Below, piece by piece: positions 1 through 6,290 of a DNA stretch of 6,752 nucleotides. How positions within the stretch are numbered: the first letter of the stretch is position 1; every line of letters starts with the position of its first letter. The translations under genes and the position numbers were made by a program. This stretch comes from Campylobacteraceae bacterium. GTDB lineage: Bacteria; Campylobacterota; Campylobacteria; Campylobacterales; Sulfurospirillaceae. The notes under the pieces were generated by a model. That model had not been told where the DNA came from. It searched no databases and saw only the letters and a program-made list of their open reading frames with translations. The DNA is taken from the NCBI GenBank assembly GCA_027011025.1, contig JALVAU010000349.1, positions 1 through 6,752 of the forward strand, written 5' to 3'.

Positions 1-75
1 GCACTACATCAAAAGTTGAGTTAGTTTGTTGGTGGAGTAATAAGTCAGGTTTATTTAAAACTTTAAAATTTTACA

Positions 76-81
76 AAAGGA
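76..81 (+). promoter_or_regulatory. Ribosome binding site of the DsbC-like gene
   Basis: AAAGGA lies 5 nt before the ATG at 87. It decides the start: the reading frame is open upstream to the window edge, but only this ATG has both a Shine-Dalgarno sequence and a following signal peptide. An AT-rich TTTAAAAT element at 62-69 could be a -10 box, but this is weak. Confidence 0.65.
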
Positions 82-86
82 TTAAA

Positions 87-902
87 ATGAAAAAATTAAG
101 CACAAATATTGTAGTTGGTCTCATGCTAGCCTCATCACTGTTTGCCGACTCTGGGGACAAATTAAAGCAGGATATTAGTAAGGTATTTACAAATGGAAAA
201 CTAGATACAAGTTCCATAAATATCATTGCCCAAGACAAATCACCAGATTTAAAAGGTTTGCAAATTGCAATCGGAACCATAAAAGGTAATCCAAAACCAT
301 TTCTATTGCTATACAATAAAGACACAATCATAATCGGCAATATAAGAGATAGAAAAAGTGGAAAAAATATATTTAAACCATTTATAGAAAAAAACAGGGA
401 TAAAATTCAAAAAGCTCTAAAAAACATGCAAAAACAAGAAGCAAGTAAAGAAGTACAAAGAAACAAAACTTCAATTTCATTACTAAACAATGCCTTTAAA
501 GACTTGGTATTTAAGATCAAGGGTGGAAATCCAAAAGGCAAAACAATCTACCTAATCACAGATCCAAATTGTCCATATTGCAAAAGATATGAAAAAAATC
601 AACTGCCAAGTGTGATTAAAAATTCAAAAGAGGTGAGAGTTATACCTCTATTTTTAAATATACCGGGGCACGAGACTTCTGCTATGAGAGCAAGCTGGTT
701 ATTGGAAAATTACAAAAATGATAAAAATGCAGATATGCTTTCACTTATGCACAAGGCATCAAATGCAAAAGACAATACATATAAAGAGGTAGATAAGGAA
801 TTTGCAAAGGAAAAAATTGCTCAAATGAAAAAATTCTTAGCAAAAGGTTTGGTTCGAGGAACACCTACAGTATTTGATGAAAATGGTAACTCCGCAAGAT
901 AA
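87..902 (+). CDS. Periplasmic DsbC-like thioredoxin-fold protein (thiol:disulfide interchange)
   Basis: A secreted thioredoxin-fold protein of the DsbC/DsbG type, expected to isomerise or reduce disulfides in periplasmic proteins. Residues 1-20 form a signal peptide (lysines, hydrophobic core, likely cut after SLFA). Residues about 25-115 are a lysine-rich N-terminal region that may correspond to the dimerisation part of DsbC. Residues about 125-271 are the thioredoxin fold, with the strand YLITDP, the active site CPYC at 162-165, and the cis-proline loop RGTP at 257-260. The start at 87 is supported by AAAGGA 5 nt upstream and the signal peptide. The protein ends only 11 residues after the cis-proline, whereas E. 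coli DsbC has roughly 30 more; the last strand and helix seem missing. A +1-shifted frame continues to a stop at 950-952 with a lysine-rich tail, so a frameshift is possible. The fold assignment is firm; isomerase versus reductase or oxidase is not settled. Confidence 0.88.
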   Translation: MKKLSTNIVVGLMLASSLFADSGDKLKQDISKVFTNGKLDTSSINIIAQDKSPDLKGLQIAIGTIKGNPKPFLLLYNKDTIIIGNIRDRKSGKNIFKPFIEKNRDKIQKALKNMQKQEASKEVQRNKTSISLLNNAFKDLVFKIKGGNPKGKTIYLITDPNCPYCKRYEKNQLPSVIKNSKEVRVIPLFLNIPGHETSAMRASWLLENYKNDKNADMLSLMHKASNAKDNTYKEVDKEFAKEKIAQMKKFLAKGLVRGTPTVFDENGNSAR

Positions 903-915
903 ATAGAGGTAAGAT

Positions 916-948
916 TACAGAGCTAAGGGCTAAATCCCTAGCTCTGTA
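916..948. terminator. Hairpin between convergent genes, possible bidirectional terminator
   Basis: The arms 916-929 and 936-948 pair over 13 bp (core CAGAGCTA with CCC/GGG next to the loop), with one bulged A near 925-926 and a 6-nt loop. The sequence lies between the DsbC-like gene and the converging glutaredoxin gene and includes the latter's last codons. The + side is followed by a T-rich but interrupted tract (about 954-962). The - side has no clear U run. Termination is therefore an inference; the structure itself is plain. Confidence 0.5.
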
Positions 949-1178
949 TTGATCTTCTTTTTATCAAATCCACATATCCATCTGCTTCCTATCAAAACAG
1001 CAGGTACTCCCTTGCATCCGTGCCTTTGGCAATCTTTTGCAGCAGCTTCATCTTTGCTTATATCTATAGCCTTAAATTTTACCCCTTTACTCTTCAGATA
1101 GGTCTTAGCAGTTGTGCACCAATGACATCCCGGAGCCGTAAATAGAACTACTCTCTTTTGTTTTTTTATTTCACTCAT
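930..1178 (-). CDS. Glutaredoxin-like small thiol-redox protein (CHWC active site)
   Basis: An 82-residue cytoplasmic protein of the glutaredoxin/NrdH-like thioredoxin superfamily, expected to exchange dithiols and disulfides on a partner enzyme. After a short basic N-terminus comes the strand VVLFTAPGCHWC, with the redox pair at Cys18 and Cys21. Next come helix 1 (TAKTYLKSKG), the strand FKAIDIS, and the cis-proline motif GVPAVLIG (Pro59), followed by ICGFD near the usual glutathione-binding GG/GSDD position. The length is normal for a single-domain glutaredoxin. Three further cysteines (50, 55 and 69) are unusual. The gene lies 19 nt after the PDC-sensor gene in the same direction and has a very strong Shine-Dalgarno sequence, so it is probably the last gene of the purM unit. 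There is no signal peptide. Its substrate, and whether glutathione or a thioredoxin reductase reduces it, cannot be told from the sequence. Confidence 0.88.
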   Translation of the reverse strand: MSEIKKQKRVVLFTAPGCHWCTTAKTYLKSKGVKFKAIDISKDEAAAKDCQRHGCKGVPAVLIGSRWICGFDKKKINTELGI

Positions 1179-1188
1179 ATTTAGTATT

Positions 1189-1196
1189 ACCTCCTT
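1189..1196 (-). promoter_or_regulatory. Consensus Shine-Dalgarno of the glutaredoxin gene
   Basis: On the - strand this reads AAGGAGGT, a full anti-16S match, 10 nt before the ATG at 1178. It directly follows the tandem stops TGA-TAA of the upstream PDC-sensor gene. The other genes here have AAGG or weaker sites, so the last gene of this unit may be translated more strongly than its neighbours. Confidence 0.75.
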
Positions 1197-1197
1197 A

Positions 1198-2097
1198 TCA
1201 TTTTTTTATAGATACCATTTTAACATAAAATGCAAGAGAAATCAGAAGTACAGAGACTCCACCTATGAGATATATAGCTGATATTATATTTGCGGGATCA
1301 GTTATAGCAAATTTAAATACCAGCATAAGGGCTTCTATGGCAAGGGCTATAACTATGGAACCCAAAAATCTTACCATTGTTTTATGTATGTCGTGAGCCT
1401 CATTGGATTCATTTCTTCCCAAAACCTCTTCTTCAAATATAGTCTTGACCAAATCAAATATAGCCAAAGAAAGAGTCAAAAGTATGGTTGATTTAAACAT
1501 CATATCTATATTGTGCAATGCTTGCAATACGCCATTTTTTAAGAGATTTTCTACGCTATTATAAAAAAGTAAAAATGCAACAGATAGAAGAGCAATTGAA
1601 AACATAGTATATGCTGTCTTTATAAAACTCCCAAAGAAGGATTGCATACTTGTGGGTTGACTTATTTTTAATAAATCCCCTAGATATATATCTAAGCAGG
1701 CTACAAATTTCAATTCATCATTTTCATCATATACAGGATATGCCGCAGTAACTGTTAGTTTGTTTGTTAGAGATGATGGATATGGATCAGTAAGAACACA
1801 CCTTTTCTCTTGAACCGCCCTATAAAAATAGGCTCTCGCACTTCTGTTTTCCCCTTTGTAGCCTTCAAATTCATGCTTGTTAGTTATGTTTTGAGATACC
1901 TGCACACCGTTGTGATCTAATATATACAGTGCCTCAAAATCATCTATCTCATTTACAATTTTATTTAAAGCCTTCTCTAGCTGCTTTACATCTGGGTTAG
2001 GTAGCCTCTCTGGAATATTTCTGCTAAACAGGTAGCAAAAATAGGCTCTTGCCCTAGCTCTTGATTCATCAAACTCTTGAAACTCTTTTATAATCAT
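1198..2097 (-). CDS. PDC/Cache-like sensor domain protein with four C-terminal membrane helices
   Basis: A 299-residue membrane protein. Residues 1-146 resemble a PDC/single-Cache ligand-binding domain: FEALYILDHNGVQVSQN (54-70) is the typical central strand pair, GENRSARAYFYRAVQ (82-96) the following helix, and TAAYPVYDENDELKFVACLDIYL (117-139) the closing sheet. Four hydrophobic helices follow at about 161-179, 203-221, 243-262 and 270-292, with a charged loop (222-240) between the second and third. No HAMP, kinase, chemotaxis, GGDEF or EAL segment is present. No signal peptide or membrane helix precedes the PDC domain, unlike classical Cache receptors, so its side of the membrane is uncertain. 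The start is supported by TAGGAG about 6 nt upstream. It sits between purM (27-nt gap) and the glutaredoxin gene (19-nt gap), so the three are probably co-transcribed. Ligand and function are unknown. Confidence 0.8.
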   Translation of the reverse strand: MIIKEFQEFDESRARARAYFCYLFSRNIPERLPNPDVKQLEKALNKIVNEIDDFEALYILDHNGVQVSQNITNKHEFEGYKGENRSARAYFYRAVQEKRCVLTDPYPSSLTNKLTVTAAYPVYDENDELKFVACLDIYLGDLLKISQPTSMQSFFGSFIKTAYTMFSIALLSVAFLLFYNSVENLLKNGVLQALHNIDMMFKSTILLTLSLAIFDLVKTIFEEEVLGRNESNEAHDIHKTMVRFLGSIVIALAIEALMLVFKFAITDPANIISAIYLIGGVSVLLISLAFYVKMVSIKK

Positions 2098-2124
2098 ACA
2101 AAACTCCTACGGATAAGTTCAGAT

Positions 2125-3120
2125 TTAAATCAACAATGCCTCTTTTTTTCCGGCTCTTAGCTCGCCTATTACATATCCATCGCTATTTTCCAAGACATGA
2201 TCAACATTTTCACTGCTTACAACAAGTACCATTCCTACCCCCATATTAAATGTTCTGTACATCTCTATCTCTTCTACATGTAGAGCCATCAAATCAAAAA
2301 TCGGCAGAGTTTTAATCTTATCTTTATATACTACGGCTTGGAGGTTATCAGGAAGCACTCTTGGAAGATTTTCTATGATTCCACCACCTGTTATGTGAGC
2401 TAAAGCGTTAATTTTGTGTTTGAGTTTTTTAAATGTTTTTACATATATGCGAGTTGGCTCTAAAAGTATCTCTATCAGAGGTTTTCCATCAACCAAAGTA
2501 TCAAACTTATAACCTAACTTTTCAAAAAACAGTTTTCTAACAAGTGAGTAACCGTTTGAGTGAATACCGGAACTTGGAAGTGCTATGAGTCTGTCTCCTG
2601 CCTTTGCATGCACTAATCTATTCATCTCATCTTTTTCTGCAATTCCAACAGCAAAACCGGCTAAATCAAAATCCTTCGGTGCATACATACCGGGCATCTC
2701 AGCAGTCTCTCCACCTATCAAAGAACATTCAGATTGGCGACAACCCTCAGCTATGCCGGACACAACAGCAGTTGACTCCTCTATATCTAGTTTGCTTGTT
2801 GCGTAATAATCCAAAAAAAACAGAGGTGTTCCAAAGTTGCATATAAGGTCATTAACACACATAGCAACCAAATCAATACCTACTGTATCAAACTTACCAG
2901 ACTCTATCGCTAATTTTAATTTTGTACCAACACCATCGGTGGCTCCTAGCATCACAGGTTTTTTATAGCCGCTAGGAAGCTCATAAGCACCTGCAAATGA
3001 TCCGATACCCCCTAAAACATTGGAGTCAAATGTTGATTTAACTAGTGGTTTTATATTTTCAACAAACTGTGCTCCGGCATCTATATCAACTCCGGCATCT
3101 TTATAGCTAACACTTCCCAT
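2125..3120 (-). CDS. purM: Phosphoribosylformylglycinamidine cyclo-ligase (AIR synthase)
   Basis: PurM closes the imidazole ring of formylglycinamidine ribonucleotide with ATP to make aminoimidazole ribonucleotide, the fifth step of de novo purine synthesis, in the cytoplasm. The 331-residue protein shows the family signatures in order: GGIGSFAG (37-44), MLGATDGVGTKLKLA (57-71, the phosphate/ATP-binding loop), DLICNFGTPLFFLDYYA (91-107), GGETAEMPGMY (136-146), SSGIHSNGYSL (183-193), LEPTRIYV (220-227) and HITGGGIIENLPR (242-254). E. coli PurM has 345 residues, so this one looks complete. The start is set by AAGG about 8 nt upstream; a second ATG 5 nt earlier is out of frame. It is divergent from coaE and is the first gene of a likely unit with the PDC-sensor and glutaredoxin genes. 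Nothing about purine synthesis explains those partners. Confidence 0.98.
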   Translation of the reverse strand: MGSVSYKDAGVDIDAGAQFVENIKPLVKSTFDSNVLGGIGSFAGAYELPSGYKKPVMLGATDGVGTKLKLAIESGKFDTVGIDLVAMCVNDLICNFGTPLFFLDYYATSKLDIEESTAVVSGIAEGCRQSECSLIGGETAEMPGMYAPKDFDLAGFAVGIAEKDEMNRLVHAKAGDRLIALPSSGIHSNGYSLVRKLFFEKLGYKFDTLVDGKPLIEILLEPTRIYVKTFKKLKHKINALAHITGGGIIENLPRVLPDNLQAVVYKDKIKTLPIFDLMALHVEEIEMYRTFNMGVGMVLVVSSENVDHVLENSDGYVIGELRAGKKEALLI

Positions 3121-3147
3121 TTCATTGCCTTTTTATATTTTTATAGG

Positions 3148-3156
3148 ATTTTAGCA
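3148..3156 (-). promoter_or_regulatory. Putative extended -10 promoter of purM
   Basis: On the - strand this reads TGCTAAAAT, an extended -10 (TGn plus TAAAAT, five of six matches to TATAAT). It would start transcription near 3141, giving a leader of about 20 nt that contains the purM AAGG. The upstream part is AT-rich with no good -35, as is common in Campylobacterota. It is placed by pattern only. Confidence 0.4.
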
Positions 3157-3166
3157 AAATATATGT

Positions 3167-3172
3167 TAAAAT
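3167..3172 (+). promoter_or_regulatory. Putative -10 box of the coaE-dapF-hydrolase unit
   Basis: TAAAAT (five of six matches to TATAAT) lies 17 nt before the coaE ATG and would start transcription near 3179, only about 11 nt before the gene. A second candidate, GATATA at 3174-3179, overlaps it. There is no clear -35. The divergent purM and coaE promoters would share this 69-bp region. Confidence 0.35.
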
Positions 3173-3189
3173 TGATATAAAGGTGTAAA

Positions 3190-3756
3190 ATGGTTGTTCT
3201 TACTGGTTCTATTGCAACAGGAAAAAGCTCTACATGTAACTTTCTTAAAAGAGAGGGGTATGAGATAGTAGATGCCGATAAAATTGCAAAAGAGGTGATA
3301 AATAAAGGGGCGATAGAAGCTCTATTCGGCCCAAAATATATAAAAAACGGAGATATAGATAGAGAGGCTCTTGGAAACCTCATCTTTAAAGATGCAAAAA
3401 AGAGAGAGATATTAAACAACTATATTCACCCATTAATCAGAGAAAAGGTATATAAAATTGTTGCCAAATTGGAAAGAGAGTCAAAAAGATATATAGTTGA
3501 TATTCCACTATATTTTGAAGGTGGTGGATATGATGCCTCAATCGTAGCATTGGTCTACTGTCCGAAAGATGAACAGATAAAAAGGCTTATACAGAGAAAT
3601 GACCTAAACATAGATGAAGCCATAAGAAGAGTAGAGGCTCAAATGAACATAGAAGAAAAAAGAGAAAAAGCCGATTATATCATAGATAATTCTAAGGGTT
3701 TGGGTAATCTTGAGGCAGAGAGTAAAAAATTTATAAAATATTTAGAGAGTAGGTAG
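3190..3756 (+). CDS. coaE: Dephospho-CoA kinase
   Basis: CoaE phosphorylates the 3'-hydroxyl of dephospho-CoA with ATP, the last step of coenzyme A synthesis, in the cytoplasm. The P-loop GSIATGKS is at residues 6-13, and DADKIA (28-33) carries the substrate-site aspartates. HPLIRE (80-85) and VDIPLYFE (103-110) form the CoA domain, and RRVEAQM (146-152) plus ADYIIDN (161-167) are the usual C-terminal family signatures. At 188 residues it is a little shorter than E. coli CoaE (206), with no key motif missing. AAAGG 6 nt before the ATG supports the start, and the P-loop begins at residue 6 as expected. It is the first gene of a + strand unit; its TAG stop is immediately followed by the ATG of dapF. 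Confidence 0.97.
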   Translation: MVVLTGSIATGKSSTCNFLKREGYEIVDADKIAKEVINKGAIEALFGPKYIKNGDIDREALGNLIFKDAKKREILNNYIHPLIREKVYKIVAKLERESKRYIVDIPLYFEGGGYDASIVALVYCPKDEQIKRLIQRNDLNIDEAIRRVEAQMNIEEKREKADYIIDNSKGLGNLEAESKKFIKYLESR

Positions 3757-4503
3757 ATGCAGATTTCAAAATATAATGCAAGTGGAAATGACTTTGTGAT
3801 ATTTCATACTTTTAAAGAGATTGACAGAAGTGATTTAGCTAAAAAATTGTGCGATAGACAAAATGGAGTAGGTGCAGATGGATTAATAGTGCTTTTGCCA
3901 CATGAGAAATATGATTTTAAGTGGCAATTTTATAATAGTGATGGCAGTGTTGCGCACATGTGCGGAAACGGTACTAGGGCTTGTGCACATTATGCTTTTC
4001 AAAATGGCTTAGCCCAAAAGAAGATGAGTTTTTTGACACTAGCAGGAGTGATAACCTCAACTGTGACGGACTCTGTTGTTGAAACTCTTTTGAGTAAAAC
4101 CGAAAAACTAAGTGATCCTTTTGAAGAGGAGGGCTTATTGTGGTATTTTTACGATACAGGAGTACCTCATCTGCTTGCATTTGTAGATAATCTAGATAAA
4201 TTTGATTTAACATTGGCTTCAAAAATGAGATTTAAATACAATGCAAATGTAAATTTTGTAAATATCAAAGATGAAGCTCTACATGTAAGAACTTATGAAA
4301 GAGGAGTTGAAGCGGAGACTTTGGCTTGTGGAACAGGTATGGCAGCCTGTTTTTATGCAGCTTGGCAAAAGAAGCTCTTAAGTGACTCTTCAAAGGTATA
4401 TCCAACAAGCGGTGAGGAGCTAGAGTTGAGAATAGAGGGCAAAAAACTATATTTTAAAGGAAAGGTATCGAAGGTTTTCGATACTGTGGTCGATGCTTTT
4501 TAA
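3757..4503 (+). CDS. dapF: Diaminopimelate epimerase
   Basis: DapF interconverts LL- and meso-diaminopimelate without a cofactor, supplying lysine and the cross-linking residue of Gram-negative peptidoglycan. Both catalytic cysteines are visible: Cys69 in SDGSVAHMCGNGTRAC (61-76) and Cys191 in ERGVEAETLACGTGMAAC (181-198). Other signatures are KYNASGNDFVIF (5-16) at the N-terminus, RQNGVGADGLIVL (34-46) and DTGVPHLL (133-140), a variant of the usual NxGNPH. It has 248 residues against 274 in E. coli, mostly through shorter loops. The ATG directly follows the coaE TAG with no spacer, and any Shine-Dalgarno (a weak AGTAGG) lies inside coaE, so translation is probably coupled. Its last 11 nt overlap the next gene, a peptidoglycan hydrolase. 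Confidence 0.97.
   Translation: MQISKYNASGNDFVIFHTFKEIDRSDLAKKLCDRQNGVGADGLIVLLPHEKYDFKWQFYNSDGSVAHMCGNGTRACAHYAFQNGLAQKKMSFLTLAGVITSTVTDSVVETLLSKTEKLSDPFEEEGLLWYFYDTGVPHLLAFVDNLDKFDLTLASKMRFKYNANVNFVNIKDEALHVRTYERGVEAETLACGTGMAACFYAAWQKKLLSDSSKVYPTSGEELELRIEGKKLYFKGKVSKVFDTVVDAF
4465..4484 (+). promoter_or_regulatory. Perfect hairpin before the start of the hydrolase gene
   Basis: GTATCGAA (4465-4472) and TTCGATAC (4477-4484) are exact complements around the 4-nt loop GGTT; a G-U pair at 4464/4485 can extend the stem. It ends 8 nt before the ATG at 4493, within the dapF coding end, where a Shine-Dalgarno would normally lie and none is seen. There is no T run after it, so a terminator is unlikely. 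A role in coupling or stability is inferred. Confidence 0.45.
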
Positions 4504-5206
4504 ATTTTTGGCTCTGCTATATCTAGCTATAAATCTATATGGTGCAGGATTTCCCTATTATTACTACGATATCAAGAATACTCACAAACAGAAAAAAGAG
4601 TTTATCAAGATCTTGTTGCCATTGGTCAAAAAAGCTAACAACAGTGTAAAAGCACAAAGATCATTTATAAAATATTTTTTTGAAAATGCAGGAAAAAACA
4701 GCTTTAGAGAGCTAGATGAAATATCTTTGGCAAAACTAATTCAACTTTATAAAAGATATAAAATCAAAAATCTATTTGACAAAAGAGAGTATCTAAGAAA
4801 AATTGACATAGTTCCTGTATCATTAGCTATAGCACAAGCAGCCGTAGAGAGTGCATGGGGTAAAAGCAGGTTTGTTTTAGAGGCCAATAATATATTTGGG
4901 CATTGGACATATTCCGGCAAAGGAATAGTTCCAATCAATAGAGAAAAGGGTAAAACACATACGCTAAGAATATTTAAATCACTTCAAGCCTCGGTCAATG
5001 CTTATGTTTTGAATCTAAACACAAATACTGCTTATAAGACTTTTAGAGAATTAAGAGAAAATGCCCATAAAAATGGTACTATATACAATGGTTTGATGGC
5101 GTCAAGAACCATGATAAATTATTCACAAAGAAAAGGAAAATATGTAAATTTGCTCGATAGCATAATCACGGGCAACAATCTACTTTATTATGATTATGCT
5201 CTATAA
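4493..5206 (+). CDS. Bax-like GH73-family peptidoglycan hydrolase (glucosaminidase domain), secreted
   Basis: A 237-residue protein resembling E. coli Bax and the GH73 beta-N-acetylglucosaminidases, which cut the glycan strand of peptidoglycan. Residues 1-18 are a short signal peptide (Lys4, hydrophobic core, LYGA), placing it in the periplasm. Residues 28-105 are helical and basic. The catalytic region is [20 protein letters not shown] (108-127), with Glu119 as the expected catalytic acid. [16 protein letters not shown] (132-147) and the [18 protein letters not shown] segment (161-178) match the family's order. The ATG overlaps the end of dapF by 11 nt, with no clear Shine-Dalgarno and a hairpin just upstream, so translation may depend on dapF. 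The TAA stop overlaps the 3' end of prfA on the other strand by 6 nt. The link to dapF fits a common theme of cell-wall synthesis and turnover. Family membership is well supported; exact cleavage specificity is not. Confidence 0.87.
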   Translation: MLFKFLALLYLAINLYGAGFPYYYYDIKNTHKQKKEFIKILLPLVKKANNSVKAQRSFIKYFFENAGKNSFRELDEISLAKLIQLYKRYKIKNLFDKREYLRKIDIVPVSLAIAQAAVESAWGKSRFVLEANNIFGHWTYSGKGIVPINREKGKTHTLRIFKSLQASVNAYVLNLNTNTAYKTFRELRENAHKNGTIYNGLMASRTMINYSQRKGKYVNLLDSIITGNNLLYYDYAL

Positions 5207-6268
5207 ACCTGCCTCTTTTATAGCTTCTGCTTGGTAGTGTGCTATCAGTGGGTCTATGATCTCATCATATAAGCCACCTTCCATAATAGCATCCAATCTA
5301 TATAGTGTTAGTCCGATTCTGTGGTCTGTTATGCGATTTTGTGGGTAGTTGTATGTTCTTATCCTAGCACTTCTATCGCCTGATCCTACCTGAAGTTTTC
5401 TCTTTTGGCTCTCTGCACTATTTTGCTCTTGCATTTGCAAATCATAGAGTCTTGCTTTGAGGATTTTCATAGCTGATGCTTTGTTTTTATGCTGACTCTT
5501 TCCATCTTGGTTCGTTACAACTAGACCTGACGGCAGGTGTGTAATTCTGACAGCACTATCGGTTGTATTTACCGACTGACCACCATTTCCACTTGAGCGC
5601 ATAACATCAATTTTTAGATCATTTGGATTGATATCTATCTCTACATCATCAACTTCAGGCATAACAGCCACTGTAACTGCCGAAGTATGAACTCTTCCTT
5701 GAGATTCTGTTTTTGGAACTCTTTGTACTCTATGAACTCCACCCTCAAACTTTAGCTTAGAGTAAACCCCCTCGCCTTTTACGAGAGCAACAACTTCTTT
5801 AAATCCATCCAATACACCTTCGCTTGAGCTGACTAATTCAACTTTCCAGCCTATATTTTCAGCATATCTTAGATAGGACTTGAAAAGGTCGGAGACAAAC
5901 AGAGCCGCTTCATCTCCGCCAGTTCCTGCCCTGATTTCCAAGAAGATATTTTTATCATCATTAGGATCAACCGGTAGAAGTATAACTTTTATCTCCTCTT
6001 CCAATTTTTCCCGTAGAGGCTCCAACTCTTTTAATTCCTCTTTTGCTAACTCTCCTAACTCATTATCTTCAAGCAAAGCTCTATTCTCTTCTATAGAGTC
6101 TATAGTCTGCATATACTCATCAGCTTTCTCTTTCATCACTTGGAGTCTAGATTGCTCTTTTGAGAGTTCTGTCATCTTTTTTATGTCACTTGATACATCA
6201 GGCTGACTTAAAAGCCTGCTTATCTCATCATATCTGTCTAAAAATGGTTGGAGTTTATTTTTGAGCAA
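5201..6268 (-). CDS. prfA: Peptide chain release factor 1 (RF1)
   Basis: RF1 recognises UAA and UAG on the ribosome and triggers hydrolysis of the finished peptide. The 355 residues match the E. coli length (360). The N-terminal coiled-coil region is about 1-95. [12 protein letters not shown] (113-124) is a core family motif, the stop-codon-reading PxT tripeptide is PKT (185-187) in [15 protein letters not shown], and the catalytic GGQ (229-231) lies in [13 protein letters not shown] rather than SPF distinguishes it from RF2. The start is TTG: an in-frame TAG three codons upstream excludes a longer form, and the first residues match the MLxxKLxPF beginning of Campylobacterota RF1. The next in-frame ATG (codon 32) would remove the conserved N-terminus. 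The gene lies 29 nt after rpsT with a poor Shine-Dalgarno. It ends in TAG, with another in-frame TAG six codons later. Confidence 0.97.
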   Translation of the reverse strand: MLKNKLQPFLDRYDEISRLLSQPDVSSDIKKMTELSKEQSRLQVMKEKADEYMQTIDSIEENRALLEDNELGELAKEELKELEPLREKLEEEIKVILLPVDPNDDKNIFLEIRAGTGGDEAALFVSDLFKSYLRYAENIGWKVELVSSSEGVLDGFKEVVALVKGEGVYSKLKFEGGVHRVQRVPKTESQGRVHTSAVTVAVMPEVDDVEIDINPNDLKIDVMRSSGNGGQSVNTTDSAVRITHLPSGLVVTNQDGKSQHKNKASAMKILKARLYDLQMQEQNSAESQKRKLQVGSGDRSARIRTYNYPQNRITDHRIGLTLYRLDAIMEGGLYDEIIDPLIAHYQAEAIKEAGL

Positions 6269-6290
6269 TTTTATCTACTTACACTTATCG

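Noticed and set aside
3..86. In-frame open extension of the DsbC-like gene to the window start
   Set aside because: There is no stop from position 3 to 86 in this frame, but the ATG at 87 has AAAGGA at the right distance and begins a clear signal peptide. The upstream peptide is not recognisable, and the stretch is short enough for this to be chance.
1161..1167. Poly-A stretch in the glutaredoxin gene as a programmed frameshift site
   Set aside because: It encodes the basic N-terminus (IKKQK), the protein is complete in one frame, and no stimulatory structure or useful alternative frame is seen.
2813..2820. Run of eight A (T on the purM strand) as a phase-variation tract
   Set aside because: It encodes conserved Phe-Phe in a core PurM segment, and purM is not a surface or contingency gene; such runs are expected in AT-rich genomes.
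2585..2846. Open frames on the + strand inside purM
   Set aside because: They are antisense to conserved PurM motifs, lack ribosome sites and have no protein-like features.
5880..6206. Serine-rich open frame antisense to prfA
   Set aside because: Its serine/phenylalanine bias is what results from reading the complement of glutamate/lysine-rich coiled-coil codons; there is no support for a gene.
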